12,673 nt of DNA from DASUUR01 sp036373975 (lineage in GTDB: Bacteria; Patescibacteriota; Saccharimonadia; Saccharimonadales; Saccharimonadaceae): NCBI GenBank assembly GCA_036373975.1, contig DASUUR010000017.1, positions 1 to 12,673 of the forward strand, read 5' to 3'. Of this stretch, positions 1-6,355 are shown one piece after another. The first letter of the stretch is position 1. The number at the start of each line of letters is the position of its first letter. The position numbers and the translations under genes are program-made. The notes beneath the pieces are model-generated. The model did not search any database. It was not told where the DNA came from and saw nothing but the letters and a program-made list of their open reading frames with translations.

Positions 1-229
1 CGTCAATTTCAGTAATAAACTGGGGGTACAAATTGATCGCTGCTTCGTGTTTCTTCCAGTCGTATGTTTCTTCCCAGTACTTTACAATTTTCTTAAGGTA
101 GCTCTTGGGGACGCCACGACTCCAGTCTTCGACCTCAAAGCTTTGTGGAAAGCGAGTGTCCGCGAGGCGCTGCTTTAGATTGTCGATTGCTATCTGGTCG
201 ACATCGATAGTAAATGGTTTGATAGTCAT
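1..229 (-). CDS. Epoxide hydrolase, N-terminal fragment (EHN domain), cut by window edge
   Basis: I translated this by hand from an ATG at 229-227 to the left edge, giving 76 residues in an open frame. It matches the N-terminal domain of microsomal-type epoxide hydrolases: an early R-F-P motif, then W-S-R-G-V-P near residue 38, Y-W...Y-D-W near 54-61, and P-Q-F-x-T-E-I-D just before the edge. In that family this domain caps an alpha/beta-hydrolase fold that opens epoxides to diols. The catalytic domain lies outside the window, so activity cannot be judged. The start is supported by an AAAGGA ribosome site 7 nt upstream. The AraC-type regulator ends 77 bp upstream on the same strand, so this may be the second gene of that unit, which would explain why it carries a ribosome site. 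No hairpin separates the two genes. Confidence 0.8.
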   Translation of the reverse strand, partial: MTIKPFTIDVDQIAIDNLKQRLADTRFPQSFEVEDWSRGVPKSYLKKIVKYWEETYDWKKHEAAINLYPQFITEID

Positions 230-306
230 TGTTCTTTCCTTTCGTTTATTTGACTGTTTCTATTTAAGCGAATGTTAAGATAAAAAAATTGAACGAAAAC
301 GCCAAC

Positions 307-987
307 CTATAGCGGCTCATTTCGCTTGGCATTTTGGCGCGGTGTGTAGCCGGTCACCTTTTTAATGGTGCGGTTTAAATGGGCCTGATCGGCGTAACCA
401 AGCTCATGCACTACCGCGGTAATTGCTGCGCCTTGCTGTAATAGCTCCACGGCGCGCCACGCTCGTTCAATTTGGGCGATATACGCCGGTGTTAGACCAA
501 TAGAGTGGCCAAAGCGCCGTTGTACCGAACGTCGCGAGGCTCCGTATTTTGCCCCTTCTAATACAGCACGGACGATCGGGTCTTGGCTAAGTAATTGCAA
601 GTTCTCTAGCTGCGCAATAAAGTTATCCATTGTCTCGTAGCTTGGGACGTGCAACAGGTGTCCACCAAGCAAGAAGGTATCGGGCGATGGCATGGGCAGA
701 TATTCGGTGACATCAACCACCTCGGCTGCGGCGATATGGGTAAAGAAGGCGCCTTGTTTTAGGCGCATGCCGACATTACGATTGCCCTGCTTGTAGTGAA
801 CTGGGGTGGTAGTTGATGAGGGGCCACTAAGTCGAACGGTGGTCTGCCCTTCTTTGGTGGTGGTGAATATCATGTCCCAGCTGCCATCCGCGGCCGCTAA
901 GTAAGTGCCGTCGGAAGTGTCAACAGTATGCCAGATGACATCAACATAGGGTGAAGCGGATGGTTTCTCGATGTAAGTAAAGCTCAT
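307..987 (-). CDS. AraC-family transcriptional regulator
   Basis: The protein has 226 residues from the chosen start. The C-terminal third shows the two helix-turn-helix units of AraC proteins. The first surrounds A-S-R-R-S-V-Q-R-R-F-G followed by G-L-T-P. The second is H-E-L-G-Y-A-D-Q-A-H-L-N-R-T-I-K-K-V-T-G-Y-T-P, close to the family consensus. The N-terminal half (W-H-T-V-D near the start, an internal R-N-V-G-M-R-L-K-Q-G-A) resembles the ligand-sensing domain found in one AraC subgroup. I prefer the ATG at 987 over the upstream one at 1038, because a TACAAT box preceded by TGC lies at 1001-996, between the two candidate starts. That places transcription initiation 1-2 nt before the ATG and leaves the longer frame untranscribed. 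It probably controls the epoxide hydrolase downstream or itself; the ligand is unknown. Confidence 0.88.
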   Translation of the reverse strand: MSFTYIEKPSASPYVDVIWHTVDTSDGTYLAAADGSWDMIFTTTKEGQTTVRLSGPSSTTTPVHYKQGNRNVGMRLKQGAFFTHIAAAEVVDVTEYLPMPSPDTFLLGGHLLHVPSYETMDNFIAQLENLQLLSQDPIVRAVLEGAKYGASRRSVQRRFGHSIGLTPAYIAQIERAWRAVELLQQGAAITAVVHELGYADQAHLNRTIKKVTGYTPRQNAKRNEPL

Positions 988-995
988 TATTGTTA

Positions 996-1004
996 ATTGT
1001 AGCA
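996..1004 (-). promoter_or_regulatory. Extended -10 of the AraC gene, near-leaderless
   Basis: On the minus strand TGC-TACAAT is followed by 8 nt and then the ATG of the AraC gene. With the usual distance from the -10 box to the start of transcription, the mRNA begins within about two bases of the start codon. There is no ribosome site. This promoter lies back to back with the plus-strand promoter of the gene at 1072, and the two come within a few bases of each other. Confidence 0.6.
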
Positions 1005-1006
1005 TC

Positions 1007-1035
1007 TTGCTTAGCTGGCTTAGCGCCTGTATAGT
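1007..1035 (+). promoter_or_regulatory. Promoter of the 1072-2265 gene pair
   Basis: TTGCTT (1007-1012) and TATAGT (1030-1035) are separated by 17 bp, a sigma-70-like arrangement. Transcription would start near 1042, giving a leader of about 30 nt that includes the AGAGG ribosome site at the gene's start. It is divergent from the AraC promoter just to its left. Confidence 0.55.
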
Positions 1036-1071
1036 CAAACTCGTCGGTCCTTTAGCGAAAGAGGTTGTGAC

Positions 1072-1668
1072 ATGGCAGGCGTTTCCTTTCCTCCGGTTCT
1101 GCAGATTCTGCCGCGGAGTACGAGAGCTTCACTCAAAACTGATCTTGAGTACCACGTGGAGATGGATCCTCGCAGAAAGTTCAACAGCCGGCAGGTTGCT
1201 GCGCTCAGGCGAACCCTTGGGGACTTTCTGAGGGCTGAATATACCGCCGCGGTGAGTACGGAGGGGTCTCGGCTAATTGTCCGGACAACCCCCGCCGACA
1301 CTATGGACGAGGTAGAGTTCCATGTGTTGAGTACGTTGCAGGCCATCTTGAAGCCGAAGGTGCCACACAGTGCAATCGGCTTCCATCTCTCGGACGCTGA
1401 TTCTGCGAAGTGGTTTGCCGTAAGTGTTCGGGTAGTTGGCTACTACACCGATATGTCGCAGATCAGGGCAATCCACGCTCAGCTCAAGAACCTTCCGGGC
1501 GTTCTGACGAGTCGACCAAAGCCGGACGACAACTGTGTGATCAGGCTGACGATCAATGGCAATTGGAAGGAGCAAATGCCACCCTTCATCGAGAAGGCTG
1601 CAGCACAAGGTGTTAGTATTGCTCCTCATGAGCTGTGGGCCCCCAGCCTTCGGCTCTACGACCGGTAA
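1072..1668 (+). CDS. Orphan GC-rich protein, first of a tandem paralog pair
   Basis: This 198-residue protein matches no family I recognise. It shares a collinear pattern with the next gene: F-P-x-V-x-Q-I-L-P at the N-terminus, D-L-x-Y-H-V-E near residue 24, an S-R-Q helix with L-R-x-x-L, R-L-I-V...P-A-D, V-L-x-x-L-x-x-I-L, then a second half ending in P-D-D-x-x-V-x-L-T-x-x-G-x-W. Both halves read as beta-alpha-beta-beta-alpha by eye, so a duplicated ferredoxin-like fold is possible (inference). There is no signal peptide, membrane segment or cysteine motif. The start is set by AGAGG 7 nt before the ATG. Third codon positions are strongly G/C, unlike the AraC gene beside it. It is co-directional with the next gene, with a 33-bp gap and a shared terminator. 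Confidence 0.82.
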   Translation: MAGVSFPPVLQILPRSTRASLKTDLEYHVEMDPRRKFNSRQVAALRRTLGDFLRAEYTAAVSTEGSRLIVRTTPADTMDEVEFHVLSTLQAILKPKVPHSAIGFHLSDADSAKWFAVSVRVVGYYTDMSQIRAIHAQLKNLPGVLTSRPKPDDNCVIRLTINGNWKEQMPPFIEKAAAQGVSIAPHELWAPSLRLYDR

Positions 1669-1701
1669 TCAAGCTGTTGGTTCGCACGAGAGGTCGGGGT
1701 C

Positions 1702-2265
1702 ATGTCTGAATTCTTATTTCCGCACGTCATGCAGATTCTGCCGGTCCCTGTGGGGCTGTTGGGCGATCTCGACTATCATGTGGAGGTGCAGCGGGGTCAG
1801 AAGAACTTTAGCCGGCACCAGATACGGGAACTCAGGGAGCTACTGGTAACCGCATTGTCCAAGGTTGGCACCCACAACGTGGATATCATCCAGAACGGCA
1901 AGCGGCTCATCGTCAAGGTGCGCCCAGCCGACCTTGTGAACGGCGTGCAGTTTCCAGTGCTTGGTGCTTTGCGGTCGATCTTGCTGCCCGGCTTGTCGGT
2001 GAGTGCGGTCGGTTCACGTCAGAATCCGTCCAATGCATCTGGCGAGTTTGTGTTCCGGGTTCAACTGCTCGGCTCGTTCAGTAAACCTGAGATCGCTCGT
2101 CTCCATGGGTCCTTGCAGGGGCTTTCGGGGGTGCGGGAGAGCCGACTTGACATACCGGACGACCATACAGTTCTCCTGACGGTCGAGGGTGATTGGCGGG
2201 TCCTGCGGCGCAGATTCCCGACCGAGGCGACGCGGTGCGACATTGGTCTTCACATCCAGGACTAG
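1702..2265 (+). CDS. Orphan GC-rich protein, second of the tandem paralog pair
   Basis: This 187-residue protein is the diverged duplicate of the preceding gene. It keeps the Q-I-L-P start, D-L-D-Y-H-V-E, F-S-R-H-Q-I-R-E-L-R, R-L-I-V-K...P-A-D, the V-L-x-x-L segment, S-A-V-G, and the C-terminal P-D-D-H-T-V-L-L-T-V-E-G-D-W. A 14-base stretch coding for x-Q-I-L-P is still identical in both genes (1100-1113 and 1730-1743). The two C-termini differ: this one stops shortly after the common core, while the first carries about ten extra residues. An AGAGG ribosome site lies 8 nt before the ATG. A strong hairpin terminator follows 14 bp after the stop. No function can be assigned. Retention of both copies suggests related but separate roles, or a heteromer (inference). 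Confidence 0.82.
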   Translation: MSEFLFPHVMQILPVPVGLLGDLDYHVEVQRGQKNFSRHQIRELRELLVTALSKVGTHNVDIIQNGKRLIVKVRPADLVNGVQFPVLGALRSILLPGLSVSAVGSRQNPSNASGEFVFRVQLLGSFSKPEIARLHGSLQGLSGVRESRLDIPDDHTVLLTVEGDWRVLRRRFPTEATRCDIGLHIQD

Positions 2266-2279
2266 TGATCGCGGCGATA

Positions 2280-2312
2280 GGCGGAGCGCTCAGTGCGCTC
2301 CGCCCTTCTATA
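2280..2312 (+). terminator. Hairpin terminator of the paralog pair
   Basis: A perfect 10-bp stem (GGCGGAGCGC at 2280-2289, GCGCTCCGCC at 2295-2304) with a 5-nt loop is followed by a pyrimidine-rich tail. It also separates this unit from the convergent MBL gene, whose stop codon lies at 2310-2308 inside the tail. Confidence 0.8.
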
Positions 2313-3093
2313 TTTGGAATACCTGTAAATCTTGAGGGATCGTTAGTGCGCCCTGATAATGCTGGCGCACAGCTGCGGTTATCTCACCGGCTGATTCACG
2401 GTCATAGAGTGAGGTAAGTATCAGGTGCTTAACGCCTGCGAGGGCGGCCAATTGACCGCACTGTACGGGTGCAAGATGAGATCTGATCGGCTGTTCTTCG
2501 TACTCGCTTTGGCTAGCGGAGGCATCCATAATAGCGATATCAGCATCTTGCAGCTGTGTAAGAATGTTTTCGTCCCACCCCGTATCACCTGTAAACACGA
2601 CTTTTTTATCTTCTGCTTCAAAACAGAACGACACTGCGGGCATGGTGGGCACGTGGGGTACGGGCATACTTGTAATGCGCAGGTTTTGCTCTGCACTCAC
2701 CTCTTCGCCAGGCTCAGCGATTATGAGTTGGCTTTCGACGTCCAGTTCAGGGATCATCATGGCGCAGAGGGTTGTTATATCCTGGCGGATACCAGGATAG
2801 CCGTGGATGGTGAGCGGTGTCTCTCGTGGCTCACCTGGCAAATGCCTGATATTCGCAATAAACTGCGATTGTAAAAGAGCTGGCAACGCACTGACGTGGT
2901 CGGCATGGCGGTGAGAGATTGTGAGATGCGTCAAAGCATGGAGTGGAAAGCCAAGATCGTTAATTGCACCAGGAACGCCCCAGCCGCAGTCAGCTATTGC
3001 AGTCTCCCCTGTCGAGGTCTCGATAAGTACTGATGGGGCGCGTCGTTCACGCCGAATAAGTCCGGTGCCTGTTCCAAGCATGGTGATATTCAT
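2308..3093 (-). CDS. MBL-fold metallohydrolase (RNase Z-like branch)
   Basis: This 261-residue protein shows the metallo-beta-lactamase signature H-x-H-x-D-H at residues 61-66. Further ligands are probably H147 (P-V-P-H-V-P), D170 (F-T-G-D-T-G) and H206 (R-S-H-L). The N-terminus M-N-I-T-M-L-G-T-G-T-G and the spacing of motifs resemble the RNase Z/arylsulfatase/cyclase branch of two-metal hydrolases. The substrate could be RNA, a cyclic nucleotide or a small ester. The longer tRNase Z exosite is not obvious, so I do not call it RNase Z. The ATG at 3093 is preferred to the one at 3168, because a TGC-TACAAT box sits 6 nt upstream of it and would give a leaderless mRNA. The longer frame begins upstream of that promoter. 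Confidence 0.88.
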   Translation of the reverse strand: MNITMLGTGTGLIRRERRAPSVLIETSTGETAIADCGWGVPGAINDLGFPLHALTHLTISHRHADHVSALPALLQSQFIANIRHLPGEPRETPLTIHGYPGIRQDITTLCAMMIPELDVESQLIIAEPGEEVSAEQNLRITSMPVPHVPTMPAVSFCFEAEDKKVVFTGDTGWDENILTQLQDADIAIMDASASQSEYEEQPIRSHLAPVQCGQLAALAGVKHLILTSLYDRESAGEITAAVRQHYQGALTIPQDLQVFQI

Positions 3094-3099
3094 GAAGTA

Positions 3100-3108
3100 A
3101 TTGTAGCA
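3100..3108 (-). promoter_or_regulatory. Extended -10 giving a leaderless MBL mRNA
   Basis: Minus-strand TGC-TACAAT (3108-3100) lies 6 nt before the ATG at 3093. The normal -10 to +1 distance puts the first transcribed base at the A of the start codon. No ribosome site is present. The nine-base box is identical to that of the AraC gene. Confidence 0.68.
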
Positions 3109-3149
3109 TTGGATCACGACACATGCATTAGGTTTCCCGGTATCTGTAG

Positions 3150-3155
3150 TAAAAT
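3150..3155 (+). promoter_or_regulatory. Probable -10 box of the 3186 gene
   Basis: TAAAAT at 3150-3155 would start transcription near 3162 and give a leader of about 24 nt carrying AGAAGGAG. The -35 match is weak (TTAGGT at 3128-3133). It is divergent from the MBL promoter. Confidence 0.4.
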
Positions 3156-3185
3156 AAAGCAGCCACACAGAGAGAAGGAGTCAGT

Positions 3186-3581
3186 ATGACCGAACTGTTG
3201 TTGGTCCTGGGAAATGTCTCAAAGGAAGCGCGTGCTGCGGTTGAGCGCCAGCTAGGTACATCATTGCCAAGGGAGGTCAAAGAGTTCGGTCGCGGGGCTT
3301 TCCTGCATGATTTGAACGACGCGCCCCTGCACATGTTGCGCAAGAACGCTGGCTACAGGCCTGGTTCCGTTGAGGCAAAGTTCGACCTTTCCAAAGTCGA
3401 CGCAAGCTACCTGGAGCGCTACTACGATCTCCCTGCAAGCTCAGCGACTGTTGTTGTTGTGGAGACGGAGATCTATGAAACGTGGTGTCGCAGCGACCCT
3501 AAGCGTTTGGTGGATCGCTTCCCGCAGGCTGTCGGCATTTTCGAGGTGCGTGGCGGCACTCAGATTGCCAGGATCAAGTAG
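3186..3581 (+). CDS. Orphan GC-rich protein, 131 aa
   Basis: I do not recognise a family. The sequence begins M-T-E-L-L-L-V-L-G-N-V-S with an amphipathic helix after it, has a mixed middle (F-D-L-S-K-V-D, Y-L-E-R-Y-Y-D), a beta-rich stretch V-V-V-V-E-T-E near residue 90, and ends G-I-F-E-V-R-G-G-T-Q-I. It has one cysteine, no signal peptide and no membrane segment, so it is probably a small soluble alpha/beta protein (inference). The start is fixed by a strong AGAAGGAG ribosome site 5 nt upstream. It is a single-gene unit in the gap between the leaderless MBL and kinase/YdeI units, with its own terminator, which is the typical layout of the GC-rich genes here. Confidence 0.75.
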   Translation: MTELLLVLGNVSKEARAAVERQLGTSLPREVKEFGRGAFLHDLNDAPLHMLRKNAGYRPGSVEAKFDLSKVDASYLERYYDLPASSATVVVVETEIYETWCRSDPKRLVDRFPQAVGIFEVRGGTQIARIK

Positions 3582-3612
3582 TCTCTGCATCGTGGTGCAG
3601 TAGCAACTGCCA

Positions 3613-3657
3613 CCCTCCTGCCCGATAAGATATTTCGGGCAGGAGGGCTTTCTTTTT
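3613..3657 (+). terminator. Rho-independent terminator of the 3186 gene
   Basis: A perfect 13-bp stem (CCCTCCTGCCCGA at 3613-3625 with its complement at 3635-3647) and a 9-nt loop are followed by CTTTCTTTTT. This is the best terminator in the window. Confidence 0.93.
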
Positions 3658-3725
3658 AAGCAGGTCCCTTGTATTAATTGCGCACGAGTAGCGCAGAACG
3701 GACGCCCCGTAAAGAGTTGCAACGT

Positions 3726-4373
3726 CTAGGGCTGTGCCATGACAAACGTTCGCAGAAATGCATTAACCTTTTCTTGCGGTTCGGCCATGTCAATATAGTG
3801 GGTGGGAATCCAGCCCTCAACTTGCTTGGAGTATGTCAACAGCCGTTTTTGCCATTCGATGTAATATTTCACGGTGGCATCAAACCCACCCAATTCATCA
3901 ACATGTTTGAACCAGCCTTCGCCTGTACGGATTTCCATTGCATGAGCAAGACGACTCCTGACTTCAGCCGGGTCGAGGTGCATAATAATAAGCTGTAGGT
4001 TCAGCCCGGCCATACGGCGCACCTCTTGTTCAAATGGCGTCGGATCAATGGTCATAAATGCACAGTGCGATAGCACCATGCGCTCCAGAATAACAATAGC
4101 GTTTAGGTGCTGGCCGCGTTCGGCCAGTAATGACTGCTCATAATGTGTATGGAATACCTCTAGTGAGTCGGCAAGATCGGCAAAGTGTTTTTTAATTGAT
4201 GCTACCGTCGGTGTGTCGCCGTTCTTTTTGCGGGCAAGCGTTTGATAGCTGTGATGCTCAGAGATGAACAATGTTGTGGTGTCATGCTGCTCCACTGCGA
4301 TCTGCTGCCGCAAATTCCGTATGGCGGTTGTTTTACCAATACCAGAGGTGCCTTCGTAGATAATTCCTTTCAT
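3726..4373 (-). CDS. P-loop nucleoside/nucleotide kinase-like protein
   Basis: This 215-residue protein starts with a short beta strand and a Walker A loop G-T-S-G-I-G-K-T-T at residues 8-16. A second strand I-V-I-L-E-R-M near 93-99 ends in E-R, the position where deoxynucleoside and thymidylate kinases carry their D/E-R motif after the second strand. The segment L-Q-L-I-I-M-H-L-D-P-A-E-V-R-S-R-L resembles the late strand followed by a lid/helix in these kinases. Length fits a small nucleoside or nucleotide kinase, but the phosphate acceptor cannot be read from the sequence. Its ATG overlaps the stop of the upstream YdeI-like gene by one base (TAATG), so translation is probably coupled. No typical terminator follows. 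It could also be a P-loop kinase for another small molecule. Confidence 0.75.
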   Translation of the reverse strand: MKGIIYEGTSGIGKTTAIRNLRQQIAVEQHDTTTLFISEHHSYQTLARKKNGDTPTVASIKKHFADLADSLEVFHTHYEQSLLAERGQHLNAIVILERMVLSHCAFMTIDPTPFEQEVRRMAGLNLQLIIMHLDPAEVRSRLAHAMEIRTGEGWFKHVDELGGFDATVKYYIEWQKRLLTYSKQVEGWIPTHYIDMAEPQEKVNAFLRTFVMAQP

Positions 4374-4681
4374 TATGATTTCCTCGCGCGCTTAGCGAGT
4401 ATCCCTTGTACCGATGGACTCACTGCTTTGTCAGTGCGGTGTATGCAGCCTAACCAGCAGCATGGGCGGCGTTTGCCTTCAAGTAGTTCTTCGCAGGTTC
4501 GTCGTACGCGGCGCTCCCTTGTTTCGGTGTGTTTGGCGTTTTCTACCCAGCATATAAACTCATTGCGAGCAAGCGGGGTGATATCCTCCCAAAGTGGCAG
4601 TACTCTAGGGTCATTAGTAAGCGCTTTGTGTAAATCGGCTGGCATTCTATGGAATGTGCCGCCTGAGATTTTTGTAGCCAT
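4373..4681 (-). CDS. YdeI/OmdA-like protein (bacteriocin-protection family domain)
   Basis: The 102-residue protein carries the C-terminal motif of the YdeI/OmpD-associated family: L-T-P-L-A-R-N-E-F-I-C-W-V-E-N-A-K followed by T-E-T-R-E-R-R-V. The family is named for bacteriocin protection, but its biochemical role is unclear. After this core comes an unusual C-rich tail (P-C-C-W-L-G-C-I-H) that could bind a metal; this is inference. The family core is usually fused to another domain, and here it is nearly alone. A TAAAAT box lies 6 nt before the ATG, so the mRNA is probably leaderless. The kinase gene follows with a one-base overlap, making a two-gene operon. Confidence 0.8.
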   Translation of the reverse strand: MATKISGGTFHRMPADLHKALTNDPRVLPLWEDITPLARNEFICWVENAKHTETRERRVRRTCEELLEGKRRPCCWLGCIHRTDKAVSPSVQGILAKRARKS

Positions 4682-4687
4682 GCTGTT

Positions 4688-4693
4688 ATTTTA
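4688..4693 (-). promoter_or_regulatory. -10 box giving a leaderless YdeI-kinase mRNA
   Basis: Minus-strand TAAAAT (4693-4688) directly follows a TG pair and lies 6 nt before the ATG at 4681, the same spacing as at the MBL and HD genes. No ribosome site is visible between box and start codon. Confidence 0.55.
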
Positions 4694-4705
4694 CATGGTT
4701 TTTGA

Positions 4706-4714
4706 TGATACAGT
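4706..4714 (+). promoter_or_regulatory. Probable extended -10 of the 4754 gene
   Basis: TGA-TACAGT (4706-4714) would start transcription near 4721. The leader of about 33 nt carries AAAGGAG 7 nt before the ATG. No convincing -35 element is present. It is divergent from the leaderless YdeI promoter. Confidence 0.42.
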
Positions 4715-4753
4715 ACCTAAGTACCCCATAGGTCACTCTAAAGGAGCCAGATT

Positions 4754-5215
4754 ATGAAGATGACTATCAAGGCCATCGTCAACATGAAGGGCAAACTTCC
4801 TAGGGAGTTCGTGCAAGCCATGGGAACATCGCTGTCCAATGCCAGGTCTTTCGTGTATCAGGGGGTGGAGTTTACTTGTAACCCAGGGGATGGCTATGCG
4901 CCGGTTTTTGCGCTATTCGAGGACGGGCGGGAAACCCTCCCTGCCATCTTTGACAGAGGCGGTGTGCCTTTAAGCAGAGTTTTTGTTGCGCTCACCAATC
5001 TCCCCAAGCCCCTCCCGCCAAAACGCGGTCGTTACTACAGGGATAGCGAGGGTCCAGATGGAAATATTGGCGTCACCGTAGACCCTACCGGTGAAACATC
5101 CCGAGGCTCGAGACAGCCAGTGGTACGGGCCAATGGGAAGTTACTGCCCTCGACCCTCGCCTTCCTGCGTGAGGTCATGAGCGGCAAGCTCGAGCCGGAC
5201 TACCGTGACCTGTAG
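4754..5215 (+). CDS. Orphan GC-rich protein, 153 aa
   Basis: I do not recognise this protein. It opens with a strand-like M-T-I-K-A-I-V-N, has a helical L-P-R-E-F-V-Q-A-M-G, then a beta-rich middle with paired F-x-L-F-E-D-G-R and V-F-V-A-L-T-N-L, and a basic proline linker (K-P-L-P-P-K-R-G-R). The C-terminal part is low in predicted structure until a final helix (L-A-F-L-R-E-V-M). There are no membrane segments and only one cysteine. An internal methionine at residue 3 is a possible alternative start, but AAAGGAG 7 nt before the first ATG supports the start given. It stands alone between the divergent YdeI unit and the HD gene, and is followed by a hairpin that lacks a U-tract. Confidence 0.74.
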   Translation: MKMTIKAIVNMKGKLPREFVQAMGTSLSNARSFVYQGVEFTCNPGDGYAPVFALFEDGRETLPAIFDRGGVPLSRVFVALTNLPKPLPPKRGRYYRDSEGPDGNIGVTVDPTGETSRGSRQPVVRANGKLLPSTLAFLREVMSGKLEPDYRDL

Positions 5216-5224
5216 GCCGTCTGT

Positions 5225-5250
5225 GTCTGCCCGGGTAGCGCCGGGCAGAC
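5225..5250 (+). terminator. GC-rich hairpin after the 4754 gene, no U-tract
   Basis: A perfect 10-bp stem (GTCTGCCCGG at 5225-5234, CCGGGCAGAC at 5241-5250) with a 6-nt loop starts 9 bp after the stop codon. The downstream bases are GCGCAACAAC, so this is not a standard intrinsic terminator. It may protect the mRNA 3' end or stop polymerase by another route. Confidence 0.55.
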
Positions 5251-5286
5251 GCGCAACAACAAGGGCGCGTATCCGTGCTCGGCGGG

Positions 5287-5295
5287 TGGTAGAAT
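5287..5295 (+). promoter_or_regulatory. Extended -10 giving a leaderless HD-gene mRNA
   Basis: TGG-TAGAAT (5287-5295) is followed by exactly 6 nt and the ATG at 5302, so the predicted +1 is the A of the start codon. There is no ribosome site. Confidence 0.7.
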
Positions 5296-5301
5296 AAGAT
5301 C

Positions 5302-6270
5302 ATGATTATTAGCGACAAAATCTACGGCGAAGTCAACATCAAGTCAGAAGTTATTCTAGAATTAATAAACTCTAAACCACTTCAACGCTTAAAAGGGATA
5401 GGACAGTACGGCATACCCGATGAGTTTTACCATCATAAAAATTATTCGAGATATGATCACTCTGTAGGCGTGATGCTTCTTTTAGGGAAACTGGGTGCCT
5501 CAGAAGAAGAGCAAATCGCCGGATTATTGCATGACGTGTCGCATACTGCCTTCTCGCATGTAATTGATTGGGTGGTTGGCGAAGGTGGCGCTGAAGGTTA
5601 CCAAGATGAACAGCACGAAAATTACATACTGAAATCTGAGATACCTAGTATTCTTGAAAAGCATAATTATTCCGTAGAGAGAATTACCGACTATCATCAC
5701 TTTGGATTACTCGAACGCGACTCACCTGATCTTTGCGCCGATAGAATAGATTACTCATTGCGAGAGTTTTCGCCAGACATTGCTAGAGCCTGTGTGGCGG
5801 CGCTCACGGTTTCTGATAACCGCATCGTATTTGCAAACAAAGAAGCCGCGATACTATTTGCTCAGCACTTTTTGAGATTGCAAACGGAGCACTGGGGAGG
5901 CTTTGAAGCAGTTGCCCGCTACAGGATATTTGCCGATACCTTGCGCCTCGCCCTTAAAGACGGCACCTTGGTCATGGACGATTTTTGGCAGAACGATGAT
6001 TTTGTTATTAACAAGCTCACTAAATCTGAGAATGAGACCATTCAGGGCATGCTGCAAGTACTGCGGAGTAAGTCGTTGGCACACCTGCATAAAAGCGATC
6101 AGACTGTCTATAAAAAATTTCGGCATGTCAATCCGCATTTTATTGAAGAAGGAAAGCTCGTCCAACTCAACGAGGCTAGCCAAGATTTTGCTTTGGAGCT
6201 GGAACAAGCTCGCAAAGCCAATGAACTTGGTATTGTAATACCGTCCCTCGCAAAGCTGACGACCAGTTAG
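5302..6270 (+). CDS. HD-domain phosphohydrolase (dNTPase/SAMHD1-like)
   Basis: This 322-residue protein has the HD-superfamily motifs in order: R-Y-D-H-S-V-G with H53, L-L-H-D-V-S-H-T with H77-D78, and D-L-C-A-D-R-I-D-Y-S-L-R near 143-154, which supplies the last metal-binding aspartate (probably D150). This arrangement (Q-R-L-K-x-I-G-Q near 28-36, Y-D-H-S, H-D-x-x-H, D-R-x-D-Y) is that of the dGTPase/SAMHD1-like subgroup, which hydrolyses dNTPs or related nucleotides. The exact substrate is unknown. The final third is mostly helical and less conserved. It is a monocistronic leaderless gene with AT-rich third positions. A role in nucleotide pool control or phage defence is possible but not shown. 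No terminator hairpin follows. Confidence 0.88.
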   Translation: MIISDKIYGEVNIKSEVILELINSKPLQRLKGIGQYGIPDEFYHHKNYSRYDHSVGVMLLLGKLGASEEEQIAGLLHDVSHTAFSHVIDWVVGEGGAEGYQDEQHENYILKSEIPSILEKHNYSVERITDYHHFGLLERDSPDLCADRIDYSLREFSPDIARACVAALTVSDNRIVFANKEAAILFAQHFLRLQTEHWGGFEAVARYRIFADTLRLALKDGTLVMDDFWQNDDFVINKLTKSENETIQGMLQVLRSKSLAHLHKSDQTVYKKFRHVNPHFIEEGKLVQLNEASQDFALELEQARKANELGIVIPSLAKLTTS

Positions 6271-6292
6271 GCATCCCTGGCACGATCACGTT

Positions 6293-6320
6293 TTGTTCTT
6301 CTAGTTAAATATTATATAAT
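6293..6320 (+). promoter_or_regulatory. Promoter of the 6356 gene with palindrome over the -10
   Basis: TTGTTC (6293-6298) and TATAAT (6315-6320) are 16 bp apart. A perfect 14-bp palindrome, ATATTATATAATAT, covers 6309-6322 and includes the whole -10 box. It could be an operator or simply AT-rich promoter DNA. Transcription would start near 6327, giving a leader of about 29 nt. Confidence 0.6.
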
Positions 6321-6355
6321 ATATTTCGTCCTGAAAGCCCAACAAAGAAGGCGGC

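Noticed and set aside
988..1038. Longer start of the AraC gene at 1038
   Set aside because: It would require translation from upstream of the TGCTACAAT promoter box. The extra residues resemble no part of the family.
2425..2874. Plus-strand open frame of 149 codons
   Set aside because: It is antisense to the MBL-fold gene, whose metal-binding motifs are clear. It has no ribosome site, and its composition is that of a shadow frame.
3094..3168. Longer start of the MBL gene at 3168
   Set aside because: It lies upstream of the leaderless promoter and overlaps the control region of the divergent 3186 gene. MBL proteins of this kind begin at the M-N-I-T-M-L-G strand.
3661..3725. Possible small RNA with a GCGC-N7-GCGC stem between the 3186 terminator and the kinase gene end
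   Set aside because: The stem is only 4 bp, and there is no promoter or terminator to define a transcript.
4242..4757. Plus-strand open frame of 171 codons
   Set aside because: It is antisense to the kinase and YdeI-like genes, and its end runs into the start of the 4754 gene. No motif or ribosome site supports it.
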